A stretch of 64,000 nucleotides of DNA from Verrucomicrobiales bacterium (lineage in GTDB: Bacteria; Verrucomicrobiota; Verrucomicrobiia; Limisphaerales; CAIMTB01): contig JAEUHG010000221.1 in the NCBI GenBank assembly GCA_016795425.1, positions 1 through 64,000 on the forward strand. Direction: 5' to 3'. Of the stretch, positions 16,170 to 26,000 are shown in pieces (the stretch's first letter is position 1; each line of letters starts with the position of its first letter). Made by a program: the position numbers and the translations under genes. The notes under the pieces are model-generated. The model saw only the letters and a list, made by a program, of their open reading frames with translations, did not search any database and was not told the DNA's origin.

Positions 16170-16841
16170 ATGTGCGGGCGCTACGATCTCTCCGAATCCG
16201 GACGAACGCTGAAGATCGGCGACTTCGAACTCATTCTCACCACTTCGCAGCCGCGCTATAACATCTGCCCCACTCAGAAGGCGCCCGTGGTCCGTCGAGG
16301 ACCCACGGGGTCGTGCACCCTCGAGGAGTTGCGGTGGGGCCTGATCCCGGCCTGGGCCAAAGACACGACCTCCGCCGCCAAATGCATCAATGCGCGCAGC
16401 GAAACGGTCGCCGAGAAACCCATGTTCCGCAGCGCTTTCCGACGGCGCCGATGCCTGGTTCCCGCGGACGGCTATTACGAATGGCAGATGGCCAAGCCAC
16501 GCAAGTTGCCCTGGCGTTTCACCCGCCTGGACCGGCACCCCATGCTCTTTGCGGGTCTATGGGAATCCTGGCGCCCCCCTGGACAGACCGACGCTCCCGA
16601 GATTGAGACGTTCACGATCCTGACCAGGGCGCCAACACCCAGGATCGCCGAGATTCACGATCGCATGCCGGTGATTCTCGAACCGGAGGCCGCGGCGATG
16701 TGGCTGGATCCGTCCACCACCGAGGCTCAGCTGATCACGCTTTGCGCGCCATCGTCGCAGGAGTTGCTGACCATGGCGCGTGTCACGCTGGTGGGAGAAT
16801 CGCCGCCTCGGGCGCCTGATCAAGGGGAGTTGCCATTGTGA
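16170..16841 (+). CDS. SOS response-associated peptidase / abasic-site sensor (HMCES/YedK, SRAP)
   Basis: A 223-aa SRAP-domain protein. The start at 16170 puts the essential Cys at position 2 (MCGRYDL). Cys2 forms a covalent thiazolidine link with abasic sites in single-stranded DNA and so shields them. The other conserved elements are visible: NARSETVAEKPMFRSAF, RRCLVPADGYYEWQ with its catalytic Glu, and the His in EIHDRMPVIL. The upstream frame to 16047 is rejected because it would bury Cys2. Its last 22 nt overlap the end of the convergent CotH gene. No clear LexA box was recognised upstream. Confidence 0.95.
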   Translation: MCGRYDLSESGRTLKIGDFELILTTSQPRYNICPTQKAPVVRRGPTGSCTLEELRWGLIPAWAKDTTSAAKCINARSETVAEKPMFRSAFRRRRCLVPADGYYEWQMAKPRKLPWRFTRLDRHPMLFAGLWESWRPPGQTDAPEIETFTILTRAPTPRIAEIHDRMPVILEPEAAAMWLDPSTTEAQLITLCAPSSQELLTMARVTLVGESPPRAPDQGELPL

Positions 16842-19800
16842 AATACCGATACCCGAAGAAATCGGGTCGCCTCCGCCCCAGTGATGGGCAGGGTCCAAGT
16901 GAACGGACTCGCGGCAGGCACTGTGGTTCCCAACAACTGCCAACTCTTTAAGTCGACCGAGGCCTCCATCCGGTGCGGATAGCCCGCCGCGCCTTGGATT
17001 CGGAGCGTCCATTGGACACGATCAACAGCGACGATTTCCATTCTGGGTGGACGCAGAATCACGGTCGAATTGCCCGTACCGGGAGTCGGCCTGCGAAAAA
17101 GTTGAAACGCATCGCCGCCATCGGGCATTCGTCCCTCAGATACTCCTTCGTCGTGGTGGGCATAGGCCACTCGGTCGACGCGAACCGCCTGAGCGTCGTG
17201 AAGTCCAATGGCGCCGCCAAGCGCGGGCAGCCGGAAATCCAGATGCCCGGGATCCGTTCGCCCATCGGCAGCGAGGACCAGGAAACTGAGCGGTCCCAAC
17301 ACCGTTGGCGATCGGATGCGGAACGCATCGCTGTCCATCGTAAGCCAGCCACTGCGAAGGTCGACGGGCACCGATGCGTCGGCGTTGTAGAGCTCGATCC
17401 AGTCGTCTGCGTCCGGCGGTGCGTTAGCCAGCCATTCATTGATGCGGATCGACAGCCAACTACCGATTTCTTGTTCGAGGTTCTCGGCCCCTGGGGTTGG
17501 CTTGGCGACCCGCCAACCCCCATCACCTCCCAGGCGCGCCAACGTGAATCCCGCAGCCTGCGGCCCGAAACTGACTGCGTCGACACGCTCCTGGCTTGCG
17601 TTCAGGAGCGACAGGGTTTCGCCCTCGGCATCCAGAGAGAACGAGGCATGCCATTCTCCATCGACCGCGGGGCCACCATCGCATCGAATCAGGAGAAATG
17701 AACCCGGTGCGAGCAGGGTGCCGACAGGAAAGACGAAAGCGGACGCATTCCCATGGTCGGTGAGGATCCATCCGGACATATCTACCGGCTCCATTCCTCG
17801 GTGAACCAATTCAACCCAGTCACTTCCCAGCACATCGCCGGTCGTTGAGACTTCATTGATGCGCACCTCCGGTAGGGACGACCGACGGGCGACGATGCCG
17901 GGGGTGCCTACGGCTGCCTTGCTTGACTGCCACGAGGCTGCAGCGCCCGGGTCCTCAACAGGATCCACAAGCTCTATTGACGATCCCGCATGCCGCTGCA
18001 GATCCGGCCAGCCCTCATCGATCCGGTATTTCAGCGACGTCACCGATCGCCCATCTCGATCCAAGACCGCGATACGCTCACCACCATTGGCGAGTTCGCC
18101 CTCGAACCATCCAAAGACCGGAACGCCAGGATATCGTCCGGCGAAAGCCGTTGGGCTGGCTGCCGAGGCCAGAAGCACCACTGTATTCGGCTGGAGAATG
18201 GTGCCGGGCGGAAAGACATAGCGGACGCCTTCCAACGAGAATCCGCCGACATCGAGCGGGGTCCTGCCGAAGTTGGCCAATTCGAGGAATTCGTAGGGAC
18301 TTCCACCCGAGGGACGATAATGGATCTCGGTGATGGCGATGCTGGGACCCAGTTCGCCCACTTCAAAGATGGCCTCGGACAAAGCGCTCCATTCACTGCC
18401 GACGCGAGCACGGGCTTTGACCACCATCGATTGATCCAGAACGACGGCACTTTGATAGGCCTGAGCCGACGCTGCCACGGTTCCTTCAAATGGCAGGCGA
18501 GGATCCTGTCCGTTGGTCGTGAAGAAGACCGTGCCTGTCGGCACACTCATTGTCAGGCGAAAGCCCGGCACAACGGTTCCGCCAGTGGCATTGAATTCCG
18601 GAGCGACCGCAGTGGCGGGATACAATCCTGCGGCGCGGAGTTGTGTCAGCACGGTTCGCGTCCGGGCGGGAAAGTACTGGGTGAGGAGTCGGTTGCGTTC
18701 CTTGGCGAAGTGCTCATCGACGGTATACAGGACGTAGGGCCCGCTGGAGTAGGGATGAACGTCACGTCGATAGTCGCCCCACCTTGCGGATTCGGCGATC
18801 ATCGCCAAGGAAACACGGGAGGCCCACCGATCGTAGCGCGCGGCGGCAGTTTCGGGTGTCAACGCGCCACCCTGGAAAAAGTGCCGCTGAACCCGGTCGG
18901 CAAAATCCAGACGATATTGGGCGTTTTCGCGCAGTTTTGGATGCAGATTCGAGGGTTGATCGGTACGGGTCACGATGTTCAGGTCGGCACCGCTTAGAAT
19001 CATCTCTCCATCCCAGCTCAGGTAACGATAGCCCTGTCCCGGCGCCCTTCGTCGAATGGCGTACCAATTCTTGTCGGTGAACCAATCTTCGTGCCCGACA
19101 TAAAAATGGAGCAGAACATAATCGATGTAACCCGGAACATCGAGGTACTCCTTGATCTTGGCGTACTGCTCATCGCTCGCGAGGTTATCGATGGCCCGCA
19201 TCGCGTTGTAGGCCGCTGCCGTGCCATCGACGACCTGGCCTTCGTTCATGACGTCGAAGTCCGCCTTGGATCCACCCAAATAGGATGCCGCGAACGCAGC
19301 GTCGGGACGTTCGGTGGCATCATAGACTCCCCAATAGAGTCCATTGAGGTACAGGTGGAAGAATCGACTGTGGGATGCCAGTCCGCCCATGGCTCGCTGA
19401 CTGTCCTTCATCCAAGCATCGCGAATCCGTTGACCGCGCGGTCGCTGCGCCCCATTCCAGTGCATCCACGAATTGTTGAAATCGGCGCGAAGAATAAGCG
19501 TATCAAACTCGTCGATCGGGGAGTCGGGAAAGATCCGAAAATGAAGCTTGGGCGGGCCGTAGTCTCCTTTGAACACCAACCGAAACGAATGTTTCGCGGT
19601 CTTTACCGGGTCACGCACCGAGTTCCCTTGCATCTGGATCCCGCAGTTCGCCTGGAACGATTCCTCGTTTCCCGAGCTGATGAACTCCACGGATGCAGGA
19701 CGTTCCCAGGAAGGACCGCGAGCCTGCGACTTGGGATAGATGCCGGTGGTGTTGTCGAACAGGTCCGCCGGCTTCGCCACCAGCGAGACGATCGGCAACG

Positions 19801-21877
19801 ACTTGAGCGCCTCAACCATCCGGTCCTTGTAAGCCAGGGCATCCACGACCTCCGGATCCATGCCATAGTCCGCCGTCCATGCGCGTCCTTGAGTATCCAG
19901 CCATTGGGCGGGGAGCCCCGTGGGAGTATCGGTTTGATGAACGGCATGCGCGGGGAACAGGTAGCTGTGGGTCACGGATGGCGACGCCAGCGCTCCCTGC
20001 TGGAAGGCGGCGGCGCGCAACGTGAGCGTATTGCCGACCTGGAGCGGGGCTGTGTAGCGAATGCCGGTTGCGATCCCGGGCTCACTACCGTCCGTGGTGT
20101 ACCGGATCTCGGCGCCTTTACGCGCGCACGAGAGTGTCAGTTCGAAGGGCGCGTCGAAAACACCGCGTGTGGCACTGAAGTCCACAGGAGGCACGACTCC
20201 ATCAAGGCTATCACCCAGGTTCGCGGCGCCCGGTGTTGGCACCGCGAAGATCCGAAGCTGACCCTGATCGTCCAAGCCGCCCGAGACATCCGGTCGCAGG
20301 GCCGGGAAAACGGGAGCGACCTCGGAGACAACCCGACGCGGTGACTCGGCGTTGTAGAGTCCAAGGTACTCACCCTCGAGGCCGAGTTTGAAATTCGTAT
20401 GGCGCCGCCCTCGCGTGTCGTCCCCACGCCGGTCCTTTCCCGATGCGAACACCACCACGAATCCGCGTGGAGCCAGCACGGTGTCAGGTAAGACCCAAAG
20501 TCCGGGATCCTGGGCGTCATCGGTAAGCGACCAACCCTTCAAGTTCACCGGCGTATCGGTCAGGTTTTCGAGCTCAATCCAGTCCTGCAGTTCATCATCC
20601 TCATCGTGCAGTCCGGCTTCACCGGAATAACCTGCCAGCCATTCGCTGATGCGCACGGACGGCAGGACAGCGTCAGGGTCCACCGTGACTACCCAGGAAC
20701 CACCAACGAAGGCATTCGGAGTCGAGGCATGATCGCGGATGCCGTGATTGTCCCTCCATGATAGGCGCGCTGTTCCGGCCGATGGGGACGAAAACCGGAA
20801 GAGATAGGGTCCTGCCCCTGTGCCCGTGACGGACAGCGCCTCAGCGCCATTGAGTGCAAGGTCACCGGCCTCGACACCCGCAACCGGTTCGTTGAAACGA
20901 ACCTCGATCTGATCCAGGCCGCGCACGATGACGGAAGGCGGCGGATTCACCTCAATGACCTCCGGCGGCATGCGGTCGACCACCGTGTAAGCCCAGCGAC
21001 TCACCGATCCGTCAAAGCGATTGGGTGGATTGGCGAAATCATGGATGCCAGCGCCGGCATCCCAGGTGATGTCGGCCACTCCTTCGGCAACCGGATCGAA
21101 GGTGAAAGTATAGACGGCGCCAACCCCGGCCATCGCAGACGCCGGCCTCTGGTTGATCAGCAAGTCCGAAAAGCCGATCCCAGCGACCGGTTCACTGAAG
21201 GTGACGGTGACCGTTCTCAGGGACGACACGTCTCCGGGCGGCGGATCCACGGCGACCACCGTCGGCGACTGTCGATCGGACAGGGTTGCCTTGAGTTCCA
21301 AGTCGAAGATGAAATCACTACTCGTGCGCGAGACGTTGAACGCTTGGACGGCGAGGGTGTTGGTACCGGTATGGAGGTAGGGAAACGGCCCGGGTATCGT
21401 CACACCCAGCCAGACGATGGGTTCCGAGGCATTCGCGCTGGCCACCGCCGAGAAACCATAGTCGACACCAGCATGGTTGTAGTTCGTTACCCATTGACCA
21501 TTGATCCAAAGCGCAAAACCGTCGTCGCAATAGAAGCGCAAGGTGAGCGATGCGACGTCGGCGGCGGAACCGACTTCGAACTCTCGCCGCAAATACAACG
21601 TTGTGTAGCGGTTGCGCATGTCGGCGAGTTCGGTGGCGCCGCCATAAACGGCTTCAGTATCGTAGTAAAAGGGTGCGCGACCGGAGGACCAGGATTGGAT
21701 GTCAAAACGCTCGTCGCGCCACGCGGCAGGCGGAGCGGAAGGTTCCGCAAGCCCTTTGCGGAAGGCCCAGGTGGCGTTGGTGGTCACCAGAACCTGACTG
21801 TGGGCCGCCAAAGCACCCCAGATCACAGCCGCCTTTAGAGCACGACCAAACCAGGCCCATGCGACGTCGAAAACCAT
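16820..21877 (-). CDS. Large exported CotH-kinase / lamin-tail-domain protein
   Basis: About 1685 aa from the ATG at 21877 (12 residues longer from 21913). It begins with a signal peptide (LKAAVIWGALAAHSQ). By eye the modules are: a jelly-roll-like region with Trp/Tyr-rich TLRFYCDDGFALWINGQWV; two Big_5-like domains (200-390, TVTVTFSEPVAG and QIEVRFNEPVAG); lamin-tail domain 1 (about 403-503, DWIELENLTDTPVNLKGWSL); a chitobiase C-terminal-like module (GAEIRYTTDGSEPG); a CotH domain (about 686-972, LPIVSLVAKPADLF, GNSVRDPVKTAKHSFRLVFK, DKNWYAIRRR, LSWDGEMIL); a second chitobiase-type module; and three further lamin-tail domains. CotH proteins are atypical secreted kinases; lamin-tail domains are thought to bind carbohydrate or DNA. 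Ends convergently with the SRAP gene. Confidence 0.9.
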   Translation of the reverse strand: MVFDVAWAWFGRALKAAVIWGALAAHSQVLVTTNATWAFRKGLAEPSAPPAAWRDERFDIQSWSSGRAPFYYDTEAVYGGATELADMRNRYTTLYLRREFEVGSAADVASLTLRFYCDDGFALWINGQWVTNYNHAGVDYGFSAVASANASEPIVWLGVTIPGPFPYLHTGTNTLAVQAFNVSRTSSDFIFDLELKATLSDRQSPTVVAVDPPPGDVSSLRTVTVTFSEPVAGIGFSDLLINQRPASAMAGVGAVYTFTFDPVAEGVADITWDAGAGIHDFANPPNRFDGSVSRWAYTVVDRMPPEVIEVNPPPSVIVRGLDQIEVRFNEPVAGVEAGDLALNGAEALSVTGTGAGPYLFRFSSPSAGTARLSWRDNHGIRDHASTPNAFVGGSWVVTVDPDAVLPSVRISEWLAGYSGEAGLHDEDDELQDWIELENLTDTPVNLKGWSLTDDAQDPGLWVLPDTVLAPRGFVVVFASGKDRRGDDTRGRRHTNFKLGLEGEYLGLYNAESPRRVVSEVAPVFPALRPDVSGGLDDQGQLRIFAVPTPGAANLGDSLDGVVPPVDFSATRGVFDAPFELTLSCARKGAEIRYTTDGSEPGIATGIRYTAPLQVGNTLTLRAAAFQQGALASPSVTHSYLFPAHAVHQTDTPTGLPAQWLDTQGRAWTADYGMDPEVVDALAYKDRMVEALKSLPIVSLVAKPADLFDNTTGIYPKSQARGPSWERPASVEFISSGNEESFQANCGIQMQGNSVRDPVKTAKHSFRLVFKGDYGPPKLHFRIFPDSPIDEFDTLILRADFNNSWMHWNGAQRPRGQRIRDAWMKDSQRAMGGLASHSRFFHLYLNGLYWGVYDATERPDAAFAASYLGGSKADFDVMNEGQVVDGTAAAYNAMRAIDNLASDEQYAKIKEYLDVPGYIDYVLLHFYVGHEDWFTDKNWYAIRRRAPGQGYRYLSWDGEMILSGADLNIVTRTDQPSNLHPKLRENAQYRLDFADRVQRHFFQGGALTPETAAARYDRWASRVSLAMIAESARWGDYRRDVHPYSSGPYVLYTVDEHFAKERNRLLTQYFPARTRTVLTQLRAAGLYPATAVAPEFNATGGTVVPGFRLTMSVPTGTVFFTTNGQDPRLPFEGTVAASAQAYQSAVVLDQSMVVKARARVGSEWSALSEAIFEVGELGPSIAITEIHYRPSGGSPYEFLELANFGRTPLDVGGFSLEGVRYVFPPGTILQPNTVVLLASAASPTAFAGRYPGVPVFGWFEGELANGGERIAVLDRDGRSVTSLKYRIDEGWPDLQRHAGSSIELVDPVEDPGAAASWQSSKAAVGTPGIVARRSSLPEVRINEVSTTGDVLGSDWVELVHRGMEPVDMSGWILTDHGNASAFVFPVGTLLAPGSFLLIRCDGGPAVDGEWHASFSLDAEGETLSLLNASQERVDAVSFGPQAAGFTLARLGGDGGWRVAKPTPGAENLEQEIGSWLSIRINEWLANAPPDADDWIELYNADASVPVDLRSGWLTMDSDAFRIRSPTVLGPLSFLVLAADGRTDPGHLDFRLPALGGAIGLHDAQAVRVDRVAYAHHDEGVSEGRMPDGGDAFQLFRRPTPGTGNSTVILRPPRMEIVAVDRVQWTLRIQGAAGYPHRMEASVDLKSWQLLGTTVPAASPFTWTLPITGAEATRFLRVSVFHNGNSP

Positions 21878-22223
21878 CGAGTGATGGTCCCAATGAACCC
21901 CACGACGTCCCAAAGGTAAATCCGTTTGTCGCCGGCGCGAGGCCGCATCTGAGTTGTCAGGGCTATTCCGCTAGACGAATGAGAAAGGCCTCCCACACTC
22001 CAAGACGACCAGCGTTTGCCTTTCTCCCGGGTGGATGCGGACTGGCGTGAAGCTTATTGGACTCGGAGATGCGTACCTGGCGCGATCCAACGATCTTGAT
22101 GTCGGCGTTCCTGTCCGGGTGCGGACACCTGCCGCACGGCGGGTGAACGCTTTCAACGTCTCAGGGAATACAAATACATCCTTCGGATGAGGAACGAATC
22201 ACCCCCTGACCTGTCCAATCCCC
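21878..22223. other. Divergent intergenic region
   Basis: About 345 bp between the divergent CotH and prepilin-like genes. It should contain both promoters. I see no credible small gene and no clear promoter consensus. Confidence 0.4.
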
Positions 22224-23048
22224 ATGCGCCGCCAGTCCAAATCCGGTCCAACCCCGTGCCGGGCTGCGGCGTCGACCGGCGGATTCACCCTCATCGAGCT
22301 CCTGGTGGTCATGGCCATCATTGGCATTCTCGCGTCGCTGGTGCTGGGAGCCGTGGGGCAGGGCCGATTTCGCGGCAAGGTGACCCAATGCGTCAGCAAC
22401 TACCGACAGTGGGGTATTGCGGTGAATCTTTACGCCTCCGACGACGGCCGGGACCGACTGCCGGCCTTCGCACTGCCGTTGTCGGAGTTCAAATCCTACC
22501 GGGATCTTCATCCGTGGTTTGTCGCCCTGGAGATGGGGACGAACATGGCCCCGTACGGCCTGGTTGCCCCCATGTGGTTCTGTCCCGCTCGAACCACCGA
22601 CTCCCTCAACGCGAACCTGTGGTTTCAATCGACTCACGGCGGCCGAAACCTGACATCGATGGAGGACCTCACCGAATACTGGCTGTGGCAAACCAAGTTC
22701 TTCGCCGGCATCGGCCATTCTTGGTTTGTCCCCCGGCCTTTGCGCGGCAGCACCGAAGTCTATCCGGATCCGAAGATTGTCACGACGCCGGATGGCATCT
22801 CGTGGCCTTCCCGCACCAGCGATCCGTCCGCAGGCCTCCAACCGATTCTCACCGATCTAACCATTGGAACATGGAACGACACTCGGACCGAATTCAATGT
22901 TGTGGGCACTGGGCATGCCTGGCCGTTCCTGGTGACCCGCAACATCAATGTGCTTTTTGTGGATGGCCACGTGGAAACGAGGCCGAAGAAGACCTTGAAA
23001 TGGCGAATCAACAGCTCGCCGCCCGACGACCACTTGATTCCCTACTGA
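22224..23048 (+). CDS. Prepilin-type N-terminal methylation/H-X9-DG-like protein
   Basis: A 274-aa protein with a type IV prepilin-like leader: a basic N-terminus, the cleavage Gly in STGGF and then the hydrophobic helix TLIELLVVMAIIGILASLVL with the conserved Glu at +5. The remainder resembles the DUF1559/H-X9-DG family, abundant in Verrucomicrobiota and Planctomycetota, with a terminal motif NVLFVDGHVETR. These pseudopilin-like proteins are processed by a prepilin peptidase and are probably displayed at the envelope. No peptidase or assembly gene is nearby. It converges on the GEVED gene with only 9 bp between the stop codons. Confidence 0.88.
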   Translation: MRRQSKSGPTPCRAAASTGGFTLIELLVVMAIIGILASLVLGAVGQGRFRGKVTQCVSNYRQWGIAVNLYASDDGRDRLPAFALPLSEFKSYRDLHPWFVALEMGTNMAPYGLVAPMWFCPARTTDSLNANLWFQSTHGGRNLTSMEDLTEYWLWQTKFFAGIGHSWFVPRPLRGSTEVYPDPKIVTTPDGISWPSRTSDPSAGLQPILTDLTIGTWNDTRTEFNVVGTGHAWPFLVTRNINVLFVDGHVETRPKKTLKWRINSSPPDDHLIPY

Positions 23049-23057
23049 CCCAAGCTC

Positions 23058-26000
23058 TTAGTCCTCCCGAATCCGGAAGAAGCCGCGATTCCCGCGGGCC
23101 TGGATGCGATAGGGTGGTTTGGCGTCTTCTACGACCGTCCATGGGCCGGACAGGCTTTCGGCAGTCTCCAACCGACCGCCGTCTCCCCAGGAAAGCGTTG
23201 GCAGGTCGCCGGTGATGGCGACCTCGATTCGACGTCCACCGCACCGCACCGTGACGTTGAACGTGCAGCTCAGGGAATTGTCCTCGTCCTCCAACACACA
23301 GGTCACAGTGGTTGTCCCCACCGGAAACAGGCTGCCGGGCGGGGGATTGCATTGGAGCGGAACCGGGGTGCAGCCCTTCAATGCGATGGCCTCGTAGTTG
23401 ACGATCGCACCATCCGAACTGGCGCAGGCAACCACCAGATTCGTCGGGCAAACCAAGGTGACGGGACCCTCCGGGTTCGGATCGGTGACGACCAACTTCA
23501 CCACGCACGTGCCCACATTGCCTTGAGCATCGGCCACGCTCAACGTGATGTCGTGGGTTCCCACGCGGACCAGGGTTCCCGCCGGGGGATCCTGCGTCAC
23601 CACCGGTGCCGCGGTGGACGCGAACCCGCAGTTGTCGGTCGCCTTCACCTGGCTGCGCAATTCCGGAACAGCCGCCACACACGGCGTCACGCCGGCAGGG
23701 CTTTGGAATGGACCGGCCACCAGCGTGATCTGTTCCTGCGGACAGGTGAGTTCCGGTGGCGTGGTGTCGCCGAAGAACTGGCAGGCTGGCCAGGCATAGG
23801 ATTCGTACTCGTTCCATCCGTAAACGATGACACCGGCAGGCTGTGCGGCGGTGACTCGATGCACCCCGGCGGCGACTTGCGCTGTGCCGTGGGAGTAGCC
23901 ACTGGCCCCAATCGCCGCAAACCCACCTGGGAACGCCGCGCCGTCCAACTGAACGGTTCCCACCGCTGCGGTTGGCACGATCACGTTGATGTGGTGGGTG
24001 AGAAATCCCCCGGATGCCGTACAAAAGCGCAGGTCTCGGTTGAACAGGTTCCGTTGTTGCCCCAAGACCATGAACGGATCCGCATTCACGACGCCATCGA
24101 CATCCGAGCTAGCCGCATACTGCGCCATCTGGGCAGGACGATCGGTGATGATCTGCGCCGCCCCAGCCAACGTGCGGTCGACATATTCGCCAAGGTTCAA
24201 TGTCGTGATGAGGACGCCGTTGATCCATACCCGAGTGTTGTTCTGCGAAGCCAGGACACGGATGGTGTAGTTCGATCGCGTTCCGGGCGCCCCTGGAATC
24301 GCCAGAGGCCGTGCAAAGAACTCCGTGCCCCAGCGATTCACGGGCAGCATTTGCTCAACCAGATAGTCGGCAAAGAAGGAGTTTTGGGATCGCACATTCG
24401 CGACCTGGTGCCCACCGAAGGCTGCGATGGGCTTGTCCGAGAGAATCAGAGTTCCGGTCAGGTCGCGGGGAGCGTCGTTTGTGTTGCGCAGCTGATAGGT
24501 CTGACCAGCCTTGAGATTGATCAGATAGGGAAAGCCGGAGTCATGAGTGCCGGTGACCTCCGAAGGGACGATCACCACCTTGGTGTCGTCCTCGGTGGCC
24601 ACCAGCGCGAATTGGGTGCCGTTCAGCTCCGGAACACCGGAATGCACATTTCCGTACCCGAGAACGATATATTGGTTGCCGAGCACCTCTGTCGACAACG
24701 CTGTAAAGCCATCGCTGGTGTATTTCACTTGGGACAAGGCATGGACCGTGACCGGCTGGGTGGCGGTGACATGAACGCCCTTGTCTTCGATCAAATCGTT
24801 GGAGTCTCCGAGATCCGCATCCTTCGGCAGGTTGACGTTGATCGAGCCTGCCGCCGGAATGACGACCGCGTTGTTGTACGTCAGCGCGGCGATGCGAATG
24901 GAAACCTGCGTGCCGGGCGGTCCGATGATGCAGAGCTGGGGTTTCACAGGATTCGCAGGATCGGGAGCGTAGTTTCCTGGGAACGTGAGCCAGAAATCGA
25001 CACCCGTGCAGCCCAGTTCGCACGGCGCGGTGCGGTCGATGCGAACCGGGTAGTCCTCCACTTCGCCCGCACCGCCGAAGCCTTCGGGTGCGAGGCCGCC
25101 CTGCTGGCTGAATCGGAAGCGGGCAAAACTCACACCGCCACGGATGGAGGCGGGCACATTGAAGGACAGTGTATTGAGGCCGGCGCCCAATTGCTCGGCA
25201 TTGAAGATCTTCTCGCCCGCGTCATTCCAGGATCCATTGGCGTTGAAGTCCACCCAGGCATCTAATCGACCCCGGGCCGTAGTGGTCACCTCGATGCGCG
25301 CCACCGATCCTGCCGTGATGGCAGTGAGGAATCGAACGCCATCCTCGTCATCGGGCCCAGCCGCCGGGTTGATGTCATCGCCCGTCGCAGCGGGATTCGG
25401 CTGGCCATCGGACTCCACGTCCTCCGCTTCGCCCAGGCGGAAACCCTGTTCAAGCTGATGACGGGCACCGTTGCGCGCCAGCGTTGTCGGATAGGACGTC
25501 GTCTCTTCGGGCGCGTCGCCGAAGTCATAATTCACTTCCGGTGCGGAAAGACGGACAGGGTGGTCCTCGACTTCGCCGTCCGCGGCTTCGCCGGTATAGC
25601 TCTCGATGGTGGTTCGGGTGAAACGGAAGCGCGAGAAGGATGGACCTGCCTTGACTTCGGCAGGTACCGGGAACGTGAGATTGTTGACGCCCCCGACAAT
25701 GACAAGGCCATTGAAGATGCGTTCTCCCGCGTCGACCCAGTCGCCATCGGCGTTGAAATCGACCCAAGCCCACAGCCGACCCTGGGTTGAGGCCGTGACC
25801 TGCACTTTGCCGTTTTGCCCTCCTGCCAGGGGAAGATCGAACAACACCCCGTCCTCGTCATCCAAGCCATTGGTGGGCGACCCATCGTCGCCAGAGGCGC
25901 CCGCATTGGGTTGGCCGTCGGGTTCGGCATCCACGCGGACACCGAGAAACACATCGGGATTGATGCGGTGACGCGCGCCATTGTTTTTCAGGGTGGTCGG

